NCBI GenBank assembly: GCA_021153285.1
Contig: JAGKTT010000029.1
Span: forward strand, 1 to 27,146
Direction: 5' to 3'
DNA length: 27,146 nt
DNA from: Bacteroidia bacterium
GTDB lineage: Bacteria; Bacteroidota; Bacteroidia; Bacteroidales; UBA932
The notes under the pieces are model-generated. The model had not been told where the DNA came from, did not search any database, and saw only the letters and a list, made by a program, of their open reading frames with translations. Below, in pieces: positions 15,899 to 24,680 of the stretch. Position numbers and translations under genes: made by a program. Each line of letters opens with the position of its first letter. Position 1 is the stretch's first letter.

Positions 15899-16540
15899 TT
15901 ATCCCCTCAGTGAAGCGATAACTTCTGCAGGATCGTCAGATTTGAAAACCGCACTACCCGCAACAAGAATCTCAGCACCAGCCTCCACAAGCAGAGAAGC
16001 ATTAGCCGGACACACTCCACCATCCACCTCGATCTTGACAGATAATTCCTGTCGGTCTATCTCTGCTTTAAGAGTACGGATCCTGTCATATGTATCTTCA
16101 ATGAACTTCTGGCCTCCGAATCCTGCATATACAGACATCAGAATAATATAATCACATAGATGCAGGTATGGATAGAGGCTCTCTACAGGCATATCCGGAT
16201 TGATCACCAGACCAGCCTTCATCCCAGTCTCACGGATGTGAAGAAGAGCCTGGGCCGGCTTATCCGTAGCATTAAGGTGAAAACTAAGCATCGAGACCCC
16301 TATCCTTGCAAATCTCTCTATATACTTTTCTGGGTGAACTATCATAAGATGAACGTCCATCGGTTTCTGTGCAATACTGGCAATAGCCTCGACCACAGGA
16401 AAGCCATAAGATATGTTCGGCACGAATACTCCATCCATAATATCCAGATGAAATAGGTCGGCATTTTCATTTACAGTCTTCACATCCTTCTCAAGATGAA
16501 GGAAGTCAGCTGCAAGCATCGAAGGGGCAATCTTGACCAT
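15899..16540 (-). CDS. rpe: Ribulose-phosphate 3-epimerase
   Basis: This 213-residue TIM-barrel enzyme interconverts ribulose 5-phosphate and xylulose 5-phosphate in the pentose phosphate pathway. Start APSMLAADF, HLDIMDGVFVPNIS (metal ligands His31, Asp33), DVHLMI (His64) and EVDGGV (Asp173) are intact. The active-site loop normally read as SVNPGFGGQ is SVYAGFGGQ here (Tyr138, Ala139 in place of Asn-Pro). The gene lies 38 nt after pepD in the same direction and I see no convincing promoter in the gap, so cotranscription is likely. Confidence 0.96.
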   Translation of the reverse strand: MVKIAPSMLAADFLHLEKDVKTVNENADLFHLDIMDGVFVPNISYGFPVVEAIASIAQKPMDVHLMIVHPEKYIERFARIGVSMLSFHLNATDKPAQALLHIRETGMKAGLVINPDMPVESLYPYLHLCDYIILMSVYAGFGGQKFIEDTYDRIRTLKAEIDRQELSVKIEVDGGVCPANASLLVEAGAEILVAGSAVFKSDDPAEVIASLRG

Positions 16541-16578
16541 ATAATACTACAAATCAATATATAAAACAAAAAGGTTAA

Positions 16579-18012
16579 TTACTTGTAATTCTTTATGACA
16601 TCTACGAGCAAGGCCACGAACTTATCCAGAGAGGCCAGGTCAAGGCGTTCTCCCGGAGCGTGTACTCCACGTAGGGTCGGACCGAATGAAACCATATCGA
16701 GGCCTGGGAATTTTTCAGTGAAAAGTCCACATTCAAGTCCTGCGTGGATTGCCTTTACCTTTGGTTCGACACCAAACAACTTCTTATATGAAGCGACACA
16801 GGCATCCCTTACTGGTGATTCAGCTGACGGAGCCCATCCCGGATATTCGCCTTCGTGTTTTACGATGGCACCTGCAAGAACGAAGCAGGCCTCCATCTTG
16901 GCAGCTGCTGCACGGCGTGAGGCAGCCACACAGCTTCTTTGGCTGGAACCGATACGTATCACACCTGGTTGTGTCATTTTCACTGACGCAAGATTTGTAG
17001 AAGTCTCCACAAAATTCTCGATTTCCTGGCTCATTGAAAGGACTCCGTGAGGTGATGCACAAAGGGCAGTTACAAGATTCCAGGCAGTCATCTCGTCAAT
17101 TGCACTCGAAACATTTCCCTGATATTCTGCATAACCCACCTTTATATCCTTTTCTATTGCGCCATACTCTTCAAGAACATCCGCAGCAAAATCTTCGAGA
17201 CGTTCATTGATGATTTCAAGTGTATCCTCTTCAGCTGCTATGACAGCCTTCGCTTCACGCGCAATCGCATTACGTTTGTTTCCTCCGTCAATTGTAACAA
17301 GCTGCCAGTCAAGGTCCAATATGCTGTAAAGGAAGCGTCCGAGAAGCTGAACAGAGTTCGCACGGCCTTTATTGATGTCATCACCGCTGTGACCTCCCAT
17401 AGCATCCTTGACATATACTTCCTGTAAAATAAAATCTTCCTGCAGAGCTTCTTCCTTATAATTAAACTCCGCTGTTGTATCGATTCCTCCCGCACATCCG
17501 ACGAAAATTTCTCCTTCATCCTCGGAATCAAGATTCAGGAGAACCTTTCCTGTAAAGAAGCCGGGCTGAAGAGCCATTGCACCGTCAAGCCCAGTTTCCT
17601 CAGAAGTAGTGAAAAGGCACTCGATTTTACCGCAAGGGATATCGCTTGTCAAAAGTGCCATCTGGGCAGCCACACCAATACCGCAATCTGCTCCTAGAGT
17701 AGTATCCGGAGCAATCATCCAGCCATCCTTGATGATATATTTGATAGGATCCTTAGCGAAATCGTGTTCAACGCCTTCATTCTTTTCGCAGACCATATCG
17801 GAATGACTCTGCAAGACTATCACCGGGACATTTTCATATCCGGGAGCAGCTTCCTTGGTTATCAGCACGTTACCTGCCTCATCAGTCTTGCAGTCAAAGC
17901 CGTTCTTAGCTGCAAAGTCCTGAAGATAAGCGATAATATGCTCTTCGTGACCAGATTCACGTGGAATCTGTGTTATTTCCTTGAAATAGGAGAGTACTTT
18001 CTCTGAATTCAT
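16579..18012 (-). CDS. pepD: Aminoacyl-histidine dipeptidase PepD (M20 family)
   Basis: The 477-residue dinuclear zinc peptidase of the M20C type cleaves Xaa-His and other dipeptides in the cytoplasm. Visible active-site motifs are LQSHSDMV (zinc ligand His70, catalytic Asp72), TTLGADCGIG (bridging Asp109) and TTSEETGLDGA (catalytic Glu138, ligand Glu139). A lid/dimerisation domain with GGHSGDDINKGRANS follows, and a C-terminal LECGLF...GVHAPGERL segment supplies the last ligand. Length and order agree with E. coli PepD. It is transcribed after dnaA but separated from it by a terminator and its own -7 element. Confidence 0.96.
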   Translation of the reverse strand: MNSEKVLSYFKEITQIPRESGHEEHIIAYLQDFAAKNGFDCKTDEAGNVLITKEAAPGYENVPVIVLQSHSDMVCEKNEGVEHDFAKDPIKYIIKDGWMIAPDTTLGADCGIGVAAQMALLTSDIPCGKIECLFTTSEETGLDGAMALQPGFFTGKVLLNLDSEDEGEIFVGCAGGIDTTAEFNYKEEALQEDFILQEVYVKDAMGGHSGDDINKGRANSVQLLGRFLYSILDLDWQLVTIDGGNKRNAIAREAKAVIAAEEDTLEIINERLEDFAADVLEEYGAIEKDIKVGYAEYQGNVSSAIDEMTAWNLVTALCASPHGVLSMSQEIENFVETSTNLASVKMTQPGVIRIGSSQRSCVAASRRAAAAKMEACFVLAGAIVKHEGEYPGWAPSAESPVRDACVASYKKLFGVEPKVKAIHAGLECGLFTEKFPGLDMVSFGPTLRGVHAPGERLDLASLDKFVALLVDVIKNYK

Positions 18013-18031
18013 ATCGTAATTAGTTTTTTTA

Positions 18032-18039
18032 CAAAGATA
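18032..18039 (-). promoter_or_regulatory. Probable -7 element of the pepD promoter
   Basis: The minus strand reads TATCTTTG, a full match to TAnnTTTG, about 20 nt before the pepD ATG at 18012. No TTG sits at the expected 19-20 nt upstream, where the dnaA terminator stem lies, so this is only half of a promoter. Confidence 0.4.
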
Positions 18040-18040
18040 A

Positions 18041-18075
18041 CATAAAAAAGAAAATCCACCCCTTTAAGGAGTGGA
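18041..18075 (-). terminator. Rho-independent terminator of dnaA
   Basis: On the minus strand TCCACTCC (plus 18068-18075) pairs with GGGGTGGA (plus 18055-18062) around a 5-nt loop, with one G-T wobble, and is followed by TTTTCTTTTTT. It lies 6 nt after the dnaA stop codon and separates dnaA from pepD. Confidence 0.8.
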
Positions 18076-18081
18076 CTTTTT

Positions 18082-19503
18082 CTATCTTCTGTTTGGAACA
18101 AGAATCTTTTCGATATCGTTCACATATTGTTTGAATGTCTTGTCTGTTGACATCAGGTCGCCGACTGTCGAGCAAGCGTGTAGGACTGTCGCGTGATCTT
18201 TTCCTCCAATCTCGGCACCGATCGTCGAAAGAGAGCAATTGATAAGATTACGCGAAAGATACATCGCAATCTGTCGGGCCTGAACAATCTGACGCTTTCT
18301 TGTCTTGGACAGAAGTGTATCAAGAGTGATATTGAAATAATCACATACAGCTTTCTGTACCTTGTCGATAGTGACTTCGTTCTGCTGTTCTCCGACTATC
18401 TTTTCTGTAATCTTCTCTGCAAGCTCTACTGTGATCTCCTTATGTGCAAGTGTCGCATTTGCTATCAGAGAAATCAAAGCACCCTCGAGTTCACGGAAAT
18501 TCGACTTGATCCTTGTCGCAAGAAAATGAAGCACTTCATCACTGAGCTTCACACCTTCACGGAATGATCGGGCTTTAAGCATCTCAAGTCTTGTCGCAAA
18601 GTCAGGCTTCTGAAGCTCTACGGAAAGTCCCCATTTCAGTCGTGAAAGAAGACGTTCCTCGAAAGTTTCCAGATCTACCGGAGCTCTGTCGGATGTAAAG
18701 ATCAGCTGCTTTCCTGACTGATGCAGATGATTGAAGATATTGAAGAATGCATTCTGTGTACCCTGACCCATAAGATCCTGGATATCGTCCATAATCAGGA
18801 CATCGATCTTCATATAGAATGCAAGGAAGTCAGTTACCTTGTTCTTTACGTGCTGGGCATCCATAAACTGGGTCTTGAATCTGTTTGCCGGCACGTAAAG
18901 CACCACCAGTTCAGGATATTTTTTCTTGATCTCGATACCGATAGCCTGGGCAAGATGAGTCTTACCAAGACCCGGACCTCCAAAGAGGAAGAGAGGGTTG
19001 AATGCAGTCTTGCCCGGAGACATTGAAATGCTCTCTGCTGCAGTGAAACCCATCTTGTTACACTCTCCTACTATAAGGTTTTCGAAACAATATACAGGGT
19101 TAAGATGCGGGTTGATCTGCACTCTCTGGATGCCAGGGAAAACAAACGGTCCGGGGTTACCCGCCTTATTGTATGTCTCGATGGAAACAGATTTGTTCAC
19201 CGGAGTGTTTCCGTGTGCAGCAGGATATACAAGAGACTGCTGCTTCTGGACAGGAGTTACGACATATACAAGCTTTGCCATTACTCCAAGCTCTTTCTTC
19301 AGAGCAGCCTTCAATATGTCAAGGTAGGCACCTTCAACATATTCACGGAAAAACTCAGAAGGAACTTCGACTGTCAAGGTAGATTCAACCAAAGACACCG
19401 GTCTGATCGGTGTAAACCAAAGATTGAATTGCCTTGGATCGATGTTCTGCTCAATAAATCTGAGACAGTTGTTCCATACTGATATGTGTCTTTCCTTTAT
19501 CAT
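18082..19503 (-). CDS. dnaA: Chromosomal replication initiator DnaA
   Basis: The 473-residue protein binds DnaA boxes and opens the origin. Domain I (VWNNCLRFIEQNIDPRQFNLWF) is followed by a linker (about 83-130), the AAA+ domain III with GGPGLGKT (175-182), VLIMDDIQDL (235-244) and sensor-type motifs, and domain IV with the DNA-binding signature GGKDHATVLHA (433-443, usually GGRDHTTVLHA). I chose ATG 19503 because it gives the usual short N-terminus; an in-frame TTG at 19521 would add six residues. It is not followed by dnaN, which is usual for Bacteroidota. An 18-bp palindrome lies in its leader. Confidence 0.97.
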   Translation of the reverse strand: MIKERHISVWNNCLRFIEQNIDPRQFNLWFTPIRPVSLVESTLTVEVPSEFFREYVEGAYLDILKAALKKELGVMAKLVYVVTPVQKQQSLVYPAAHGNTPVNKSVSIETYNKAGNPGPFVFPGIQRVQINPHLNPVYCFENLIVGECNKMGFTAAESISMSPGKTAFNPLFLFGGPGLGKTHLAQAIGIEIKKKYPELVVLYVPANRFKTQFMDAQHVKNKVTDFLAFYMKIDVLIMDDIQDLMGQGTQNAFFNIFNHLHQSGKQLIFTSDRAPVDLETFEERLLSRLKWGLSVELQKPDFATRLEMLKARSFREGVKLSDEVLHFLATRIKSNFRELEGALISLIANATLAHKEITVELAEKITEKIVGEQQNEVTIDKVQKAVCDYFNITLDTLLSKTRKRQIVQARQIAMYLSRNLINCSLSTIGAEIGGKDHATVLHACSTVGDLMSTDKTFKQYVNDIEKILVPNRR

Positions 19504-19776
19504 TGATTTTCCTCGCGTCAAGTTTTAGACCCGTATGATCAAACGGGAATGCAAAGATGAGGAAAAAAAAGTAATAAAAAATAAAAAATTCTATTGTATT
19601 TTAATTTTATTTTACAGCTAAGACTAAAAGAGATGGCTCTGTAACAATAAAGTTAAACACTTAACACTCAGACATTTAACAACTTAGAAATAACGTAAAT
19701 ACCCTATAAATACGCAAGTTATAGTTTTGAATTATTCAAATATATCAAAATCGCGATTTTTCCACATCTGAGGGTA
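19504..19776. other. AT-rich intergenic region upstream of dnaA
   Basis: These 273 nt carry no ORF worth calling. They include the 18-bp palindrome (19530-19547), a probable -7 element (plus 19552-19559, minus strand CATCTTTG with one mismatch), an A/T-run block (19561-19614), three TTAAC-type repeats (19653-19680) and one good DnaA-box match (TTTTCCACA at 19758-19766). The region can serve as the dnaA promoter. Whether it is also part of the replication origin cannot be decided from one box. Confidence 0.5.
19530..19547. promoter_or_regulatory. 18-bp palindrome at the predicted dnaA transcription start
   Basis: CCCGTATGATCAAACGGG is symmetric except for the A/A pair at positions 6 and 13. 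It sits between the weak -7 element (19552-19559) and the dnaA ATG at 19503, so it could be an operator. As RNA it would form a hairpin at the very 5' end of the dnaA mRNA. No known operator is recognised. Confidence 0.4.
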
Positions 19777-20682
19777 TCAGAATACAGAAATTCTTAAATA
19801 TTTCTTAGGATTTTCCTGTATTTTGCGTATAAGACTGTCGATGTCGTTCAATAGTGTATCTACAGAATCATAAACAGAGTTATCAACAAAAAGCTTTCCG
19901 ACAGTTCCGTCTGGGTCGTTCATATTGTCAAGCAGAATCTTCATTGAAGATATTACTCCCTGCAGATCGGCCTCGGAAATTGAAGCAACGACTGTATTGA
20001 CGTCAGACATTGTGGTGTCTGCCTTCGCAGCAATTGAATTGAGCTTCGCAGAAAGCTCGGAAAGATTGTCCGCAAAAGCCGCAAGCTCCGCCGAACGTCC
20101 TTCGACTGTAGCTGAAAGCGAGCTGATGTCCGCCATTGTCTTTTCAAAATGTGCAAGAGTGTTGGAAATATGCATACGGTTCCTGTCTGAAAGCAGTGCG
20201 TTGATGCCCGAGACTGTTACAGAGAGGCTGTCCAATGTATTGCTGATCTTGTCAAAGAGAGGACCGACACTGCCAGCAAGACCGTCCATCAGGCCGGCTT
20301 CGAATCCTGATGTCAGAGCATCTCCATCTTCAACATATGCATCCGAAGAGCCCAGATCGATCTTCACACCTTTTCCACCCATAATATCTACACTATATAT
20401 AGTCATACGGGAATCAGACGGTATCCTGAACTCCTTCTTGATCGAACAGACCACCTCAAAATCCTCATTCACGGCATCATAGTTGACCTCAGATACCTTT
20501 CCAGCCTTATATCCCTTTATAAATACCGGGGCCGAAGGGACAAGTCCTTCTACATTTGAATATCTTGATGAAACTTCTATCTCGCGATTGAACAGATCTT
20601 CTCCTCTGAGATAGTTTATCAGAAAAAATGAAACAATCAGAATAGTGACTGCGAAGATTCCTATTTTCAATTCCTTGCTCAT
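19777..20682 (-). CDS. MlaD/MCE-family lipid transport protein
   Basis: The 301-residue protein has one N-terminal transmembrane helix (about 8-25) and a single MCE domain (about 35-115) with VEGLVPSAPVFIKGYKAGKV and IMGGKGVKIDLG. A long alpha-helical, coiled-coil-like region (130-240) follows, then a C-terminal segment DPDGTVGKLFVDNSVYDSVDTL ending IRKIQENPKKYLRIS that is typical of Bacteroidota MCE proteins. It should be a periplasmic component of an ABC-type phospholipid or hydrophobic-compound carrier (MlaD role). The permease and ATPase genes are not in the window. It starts 5 nt after the amidase gene. Confidence 0.92.
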   Translation of the reverse strand: MSKELKIGIFAVTILIVSFFLINYLRGEDLFNREIEVSSRYSNVEGLVPSAPVFIKGYKAGKVSEVNYDAVNEDFEVVCSIKKEFRIPSDSRMTIYSVDIMGGKGVKIDLGSSDAYVEDGDALTSGFEAGLMDGLAGSVGPLFDKISNTLDSLSVTVSGINALLSDRNRMHISNTLAHFEKTMADISSLSATVEGRSAELAAFADNLSELSAKLNSIAAKADTTMSDVNTVVASISEADLQGVISSMKILLDNMNDPDGTVGKLFVDNSVYDSVDTLLNDIDSLIRKIQENPKKYLRISVF

Positions 20683-20687
20683 AACGA

Positions 20688-21785
20688 TTATTTATAGATT
20701 TCAACTTTTGTACCTATGACTTTAACGACAAAAGCCTCCGGAAATTTCTTACGTACGGCAGGTAGAGCTTCCTTGGCAGCTTCTCCTGTCTGATACGTAC
20801 CATATATATATTTATATACAGATGAATCCGTAGCTTTGACCGGAGTTACCGTAAGTCCTTTCAATGCAGGATCATTGTCTTTCAGAAGCCTTCCGAGTCC
20901 CATAATCTGGATTCCATAATACTCAGAAGAGGGTTCAGAAGATATCTGAGCCTCGGACGCCGGTGATACCGTAGCATCATAGCGGGTCTTGTACTCCTTG
21001 AATGCATTGAAAAGCCTCTGAGAGATTTCCTCCTGCCATTTTGGTGAAACCAGCAGCTGACGCTCATTTGGATTGGATAGAAAAGCTGTTTCGACAAGTA
21101 CAGCCGGACAAGTCATCTTCTTCAGGAGGTGGAAATCATTCTGGTGAATTCCTTTTCCCCATTTATGGAATGGATTTACTGCCAGATTGTCGACAATAAG
21201 CTGTGCGAAAAGAAGGCTATGATCGAAATTCGCGTGAAAGAGAAGCGAATTAAGTATCTGGTCTGCCGCTGAGTCCTCAGTATAGCTGGACTGATCATCC
21301 TCGAATTCGATCACTGAGTTCTCGAGTTTTGTCAGTTCCAGATTTTCATCAAAAAGGTCTCTGTCAGGATTACGGGTGTCCTTTCTCGACAAGATATGTG
21401 CAGATGATCCTGAGACCGTCTTCTTGGCGTTCGCATTGCAATGGATGGAAATGAACAGGTCTGCATTGTTATCCTGGGCTATCCTGATACGGTCTGTAAG
21501 TTTTGGGAAGGTGTCACCGTTCCTGGTGTATACGACCTTGACTTCAGGATATTCCTTCTTTATCTTTTCCCCAAGAAGTCTGGAAATCTTAAGAACAATA
21601 TGTTTTTCATCGTTTTTCCTGTCGGGGCCTGCAGTTCCCGGATCCTTTCCACCGTGTCCCGGATCGATCACAACAGTCCTGAGCCCGACATCAGCGGAGG
21701 GATTCTGGGAAAGAATCCGCTGGGTCGGCATAACCATTGCGAGAAAGGTGAGAATTATAGTTGAAATTTTAAGTTTAATGTCCAT
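20688..21785 (-). CDS. N-acetylmuramoyl-L-alanine amidase (AmiC type) with SPOR-like C-terminus
   Basis: The 365-residue periplasmic amidase removes stem peptides from peptidoglycan, typically for cell separation. After a signal peptide (about 1-26), the Amidase_3 domain shows the zinc ligands His44 (VVIDPGHGGKDPG), Glu60 and His115 (FISIHCNAN), and the catalytic Glu232 (VLVETAFLSN). The residues at about 290-365 (YYGIQIMGLG ... YKYIYGTYQTGEAAKEALPAVRKKFPEAFVVKV) resemble a SPOR peptidoglycan-binding domain, which would target it to denuded septal glycan. It is followed closely by the MCE gene and is divergent from lptD. Confidence 0.93.
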   Translation of the reverse strand: MDIKLKISTIILTFLAMVMPTQRILSQNPSADVGLRTVVIDPGHGGKDPGTAGPDRKNDEKHIVLKISRLLGEKIKKEYPEVKVVYTRNGDTFPKLTDRIRIAQDNNADLFISIHCNANAKKTVSGSSAHILSRKDTRNPDRDLFDENLELTKLENSVIEFEDDQSSYTEDSAADQILNSLLFHANFDHSLLFAQLIVDNLAVNPFHKWGKGIHQNDFHLLKKMTCPAVLVETAFLSNPNERQLLVSPKWQEEISQRLFNAFKEYKTRYDATVSPASEAQISSEPSSEYYGIQIMGLGRLLKDNDPALKGLTVTPVKATDSSVYKYIYGTYQTGEAAKEALPAVRKKFPEAFVVKVIGTKVEIYK

Positions 21786-21798
21786 ATCTTCATCTCAA

Positions 21799-21830
21799 TT
21801 TGGTAATAATTGAAATTAGTTTTAAATTTG
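21799..21830 (+). promoter_or_regulatory. Bacteroidota-type promoter for lptD
   Basis: TTTG at 21799-21802, a 20-nt spacer and TAAATTTG at 21823-21830 match the phylum consensus fully. The predicted start is near 21837, which rules out the in-frame TTG at 21810 as the lptD start and leaves a leader of about 40 nt before ATG 21876. Confidence 0.65.
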
Positions 21831-21837
21831 CGACTTG

Positions 21838-21845
21838 CAAAAATA
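21838..21845 (-). promoter_or_regulatory. Probable -7 element of the amidase-mlaD promoter
   Basis: The minus strand reads TATTTTTG, a full match to TAnnTTTG, 53 nt before the amidase ATG at 21785. No TTG lies at the usual spacing. It sits on the predicted lptD start point, so the divergent promoters would overlap and may interfere. Confidence 0.4.
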
Positions 21846-21875
21846 GCAAAAACTTGCAATAACAGGAAATTATTG

Positions 21876-24680
21876 ATGTCAATATATAAGATAGGAAAGA
21901 TGAGAATGTGGCTGGCGAAATGGGGATTGGTAACGCTTATGTTACTGATACTCAGTTCGGTTTCATTATATTCTCAGGAGGACAGAAGGAACCGCCGTCA
22001 GCGCAGGGAACTGAATGTCCAGGAGGCTGTTTCCGATCTTCATCTCCATTCTGACTCCCTGCACATACATACTGACTCGCTGAAAGCGGTGAACGATTCA
22101 ATAAGATTCGCCAAGGATTCCATCGCAAGGGCGGATTCCATTTTCCGCCAGGACTCATTGGCGATGCTCAGAAAAAGTTCTCTTGAAGCACCTGCATTTA
22201 CAGTCGCAAAAGATTCCATAATAGAGGATTTCAGTAACGGAAAGAGACTTATATACTATTACGGTGACGTAAGCGTCACATATGGAAATATGAAGCTTAC
22301 GGCCGATTATATGGAATACGACCTCAATACTTCCACCCTTTTTGCCCGCGGTACCAAGGACAGCACGGGAGTCATCACCGGCCGTCCGGTTATGGAACAA
22401 GGCAAAACGACCTACGAAATGGAGGAAGTAAGGTATAATTTCGAGACCAACAAGGCCAGGATCACCAATATGGTGACTCAGGAACAGGACGGTATCCTGC
22501 ACGGAAAGAAGATCAAAATGATGCCTGACCGTTCCATCAATATCGCCAACGGACGCTATACTGTCTGCGATTGTGAGGAACCGCATTATTATCTCCATCT
22601 CACCAGGGCCAAGGTGATGACCAAACCAAGTCAGAAGACAGTATTCGGCCCTGCATACCCTGTAATAGCCGGAGTACCGCTTCCTGTAGCCCTTCCTTTC
22701 GGTTTCATTCCAGAACGTCCGGACAGAGCGACCGGTATCCTGTTCCCTTCATTCGGTGAGGAGGCTTCTCGAGGATTCTATCTACGTGACGCGGGATTGT
22801 ATTTCGTTATAGGTGAATATTTTGACATTGCCTTGACAACTGACATCTACACCCTCGGTTCCTGGGCTGTAGACCTTAATTCCCGTTATAAGGTAAACTA
22901 CAAGTTCAACGGTAACGTTTCCCTTACTTATTCCAATGACCAGAAAGGTGAAAAAGGTAGTTCGGACTTCTTCCAGTCAAAGAACTTCGGAGTACGATGG
23001 ACGCATACCCAGGACTCCAAGGCAAGGCCTGGAACAAGTTTCTCAGCATCCGTGAACTTCTCCAGTCCATCGAACAGCAAATATAACTCGACATCTGTGA
23101 CCGAGGCTCTCCAGAACCAGATTTCATCTTCAATTTCATATTCAAAGAACTGGAACGGAAAGCTGAATCTGTCCATCAATGCCCTGCATAATCAGAACTC
23201 CAAGGACAGTTCATACTCATTCACTCTTCCTAATGTGACATTCTCGGTGAGCAGATTCTATCCTTTCAAGAGGAAGAACAGAGTAGGAAAGGAGAAATTC
23301 TATGAGAAATTCTCCCTCGGCTACAATACTGCCTTCCAGAACAGGATCAATTTCAAGGCTGACGAGTTCAACACGCCCGGTTTCTGGGACAAGTTCCAGA
23401 ACGGTATGACACATACATTCCAGATAGGACTTCCTAACTTCACGGCATTCAAGTACATCAATGTAACTCCTAGCGTGCAGTACGGAATGAACTGGTATTT
23501 CCGAAAGATAGAACAGGAATATAATCCTGAGACAGGAAAGGTGGAAAAGGTGGAAGGAAAGGCATTCAGCCATTTCGGTGCATCACACAACTACTCCGGA
23601 AGTATATCTATGAGTACCCGAATCTACGGTCTCTTCCAGTTTGGAAAACATCGTAAGGTTCAGGCTATCAGACACGTAGTCTCCCCTTCTCTTTCCGCAT
23701 CATTCAGTCCTGAGAAAGGAACATATTTCAATGGATACCGCACACTGACATACACCGACAGAAACGGTCAGGTGAAGACGCAGGATTATAATATCTATAG
23801 CGGAGCCGGCACCGGATCTCCTCCGGGAAAAGGTAAGACTGCCAGCCTCAGTTTCTCCCTTGGAAATAACTTCGAGGCTAAGGTCCGTGACTTGACAGAT
23901 ACCACAGGAAAGGGAACGAAAAAAGTCAAACTGATCGACCAGCTCAATTTTTCGACAGGATATAACTTCCTTGCGGAAGAATTCAAGATGAGCAACATCA
24001 GTGTAACAATGTCTACACAGATATTCGGCAAGCTCGGTGTGAATGCTAGCGCCCAGCTCGATCCTTATGCTATTCTTGTAGATGCGGATCATACATCCGG
24101 CCAGAGAATAAACAAGTTTGCCATTACACAGGGACAGGGTCTCGCCCGTCTCAATACTGCAAATGTTTCGCTCTCTTATTCCATCAGTGGAGAAGGAAAG
24201 ATCAACGGTAATGATGGAGGCCAGCAGGCAGCTTCCACTACTGCAAATTACACCAGAGTATTCTATCATCCTGTCACAGGTGAATATATTCCGGGTGGAT
24301 GGCTGTACTATATGAATCCGAGTGCTCCGTGGAATCTCAGTTTCAACTATTCATACAGCTTCAGAAAAGGCTATCAGTTCGCAAATGGCAGACAGACAGC
24401 CAATAACAGTCATACCCAGACATTGGGCATCAACGGAAGCTTGAAGCTCACACCACGTCTCTCGATGAATCTCACCACGGGATTTGACCTTATGGCTCTC
24501 AAAATGACGACTACACAGTTCAGTGCATCATACGATCTGCACTGCTTCAACATACGTGTATCTTGGGTGCCGAACGGTCAGTGGGAGTCGTGGACATTCC
24601 AAATTGCAGCTAATGCAGCTGCTTTGGCAGACCTTTTGAAATACAAGAAGAGCAGCAGCTACTGGGACAACAATTTCTAA
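21876..24680 (+). CDS. lptD: LPS-assembly protein LptD (Bacteroidota type)
   Basis: This protein of about 934 residues should be the outer-membrane translocon that inserts lipopolysaccharide. A signal peptide ends near residue 34 (LLILSSVSLYSQ). An LptA-like N-terminal jellyroll domain follows (about 90-210: RLIYYYGDVSVTYGNMKLTADYMEYD, ARGTKDSTG, MVTQEQDGILHGKKIKMMPD). The ANGRYTVCDCEEPHYYLHL segment and the PVIAGVPLPVALPFGFIPER...GILFPSFGEE motif mark the start of the barrel, and the rest is aromatic, alternating barrel strands. The paired CDC cysteines may matter for disulfide bonding. I chose ATG 21876; ATG 21900 or 21906 are alternatives and give a shorter signal peptide. Confidence 0.92.
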   Translation: MSIYKIGKMRMWLAKWGLVTLMLLILSSVSLYSQEDRRNRRQRRELNVQEAVSDLHLHSDSLHIHTDSLKAVNDSIRFAKDSIARADSIFRQDSLAMLRKSSLEAPAFTVAKDSIIEDFSNGKRLIYYYGDVSVTYGNMKLTADYMEYDLNTSTLFARGTKDSTGVITGRPVMEQGKTTYEMEEVRYNFETNKARITNMVTQEQDGILHGKKIKMMPDRSINIANGRYTVCDCEEPHYYLHLTRAKVMTKPSQKTVFGPAYPVIAGVPLPVALPFGFIPERPDRATGILFPSFGEEASRGFYLRDAGLYFVIGEYFDIALTTDIYTLGSWAVDLNSRYKVNYKFNGNVSLTYSNDQKGEKGSSDFFQSKNFGVRWTHTQDSKARPGTSFSASVNFSSPSNSKYNSTSVTEALQNQISSSISYSKNWNGKLNLSINALHNQNSKDSSYSFTLPNVTFSVSRFYPFKRKNRVGKEKFYEKFSLGYNTAFQNRINFKADEFNTPGFWDKFQNGMTHTFQIGLPNFTAFKYINVTPSVQYGMNWYFRKIEQEYNPETGKVEKVEGKAFSHFGASHNYSGSISMSTRIYGLFQFGKHRKVQAIRHVVSPSLSASFSPEKGTYFNGYRTLTYTDRNGQVKTQDYNIYSGAGTGSPPGKGKTASLSFSLGNNFEAKVRDLTDTTGKGTKKVKLIDQLNFSTGYNFLAEEFKMSNISVTMSTQIFGKLGVNASAQLDPYAILVDADHTSGQRINKFAITQGQGLARLNTANVSLSYSISGEGKINGNDGGQQAASTTANYTRVFYHPVTGEYIPGGWLYYMNPSAPWNLSFNYSYSFRKGYQFANGRQTANNSHTQTLGINGSLKLTPRLSMNLTTGFDLMALKMTTTQFSASYDLHCFNIRVSWVPNGQWESWTFQIAANAAALADLLKYKKSSSYWDNNF

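Noticed and set aside
21810..21875. Upstream TTG start for lptD
   Set aside because: It precedes the predicted transcription start and would put a charged stretch before the signal peptide.
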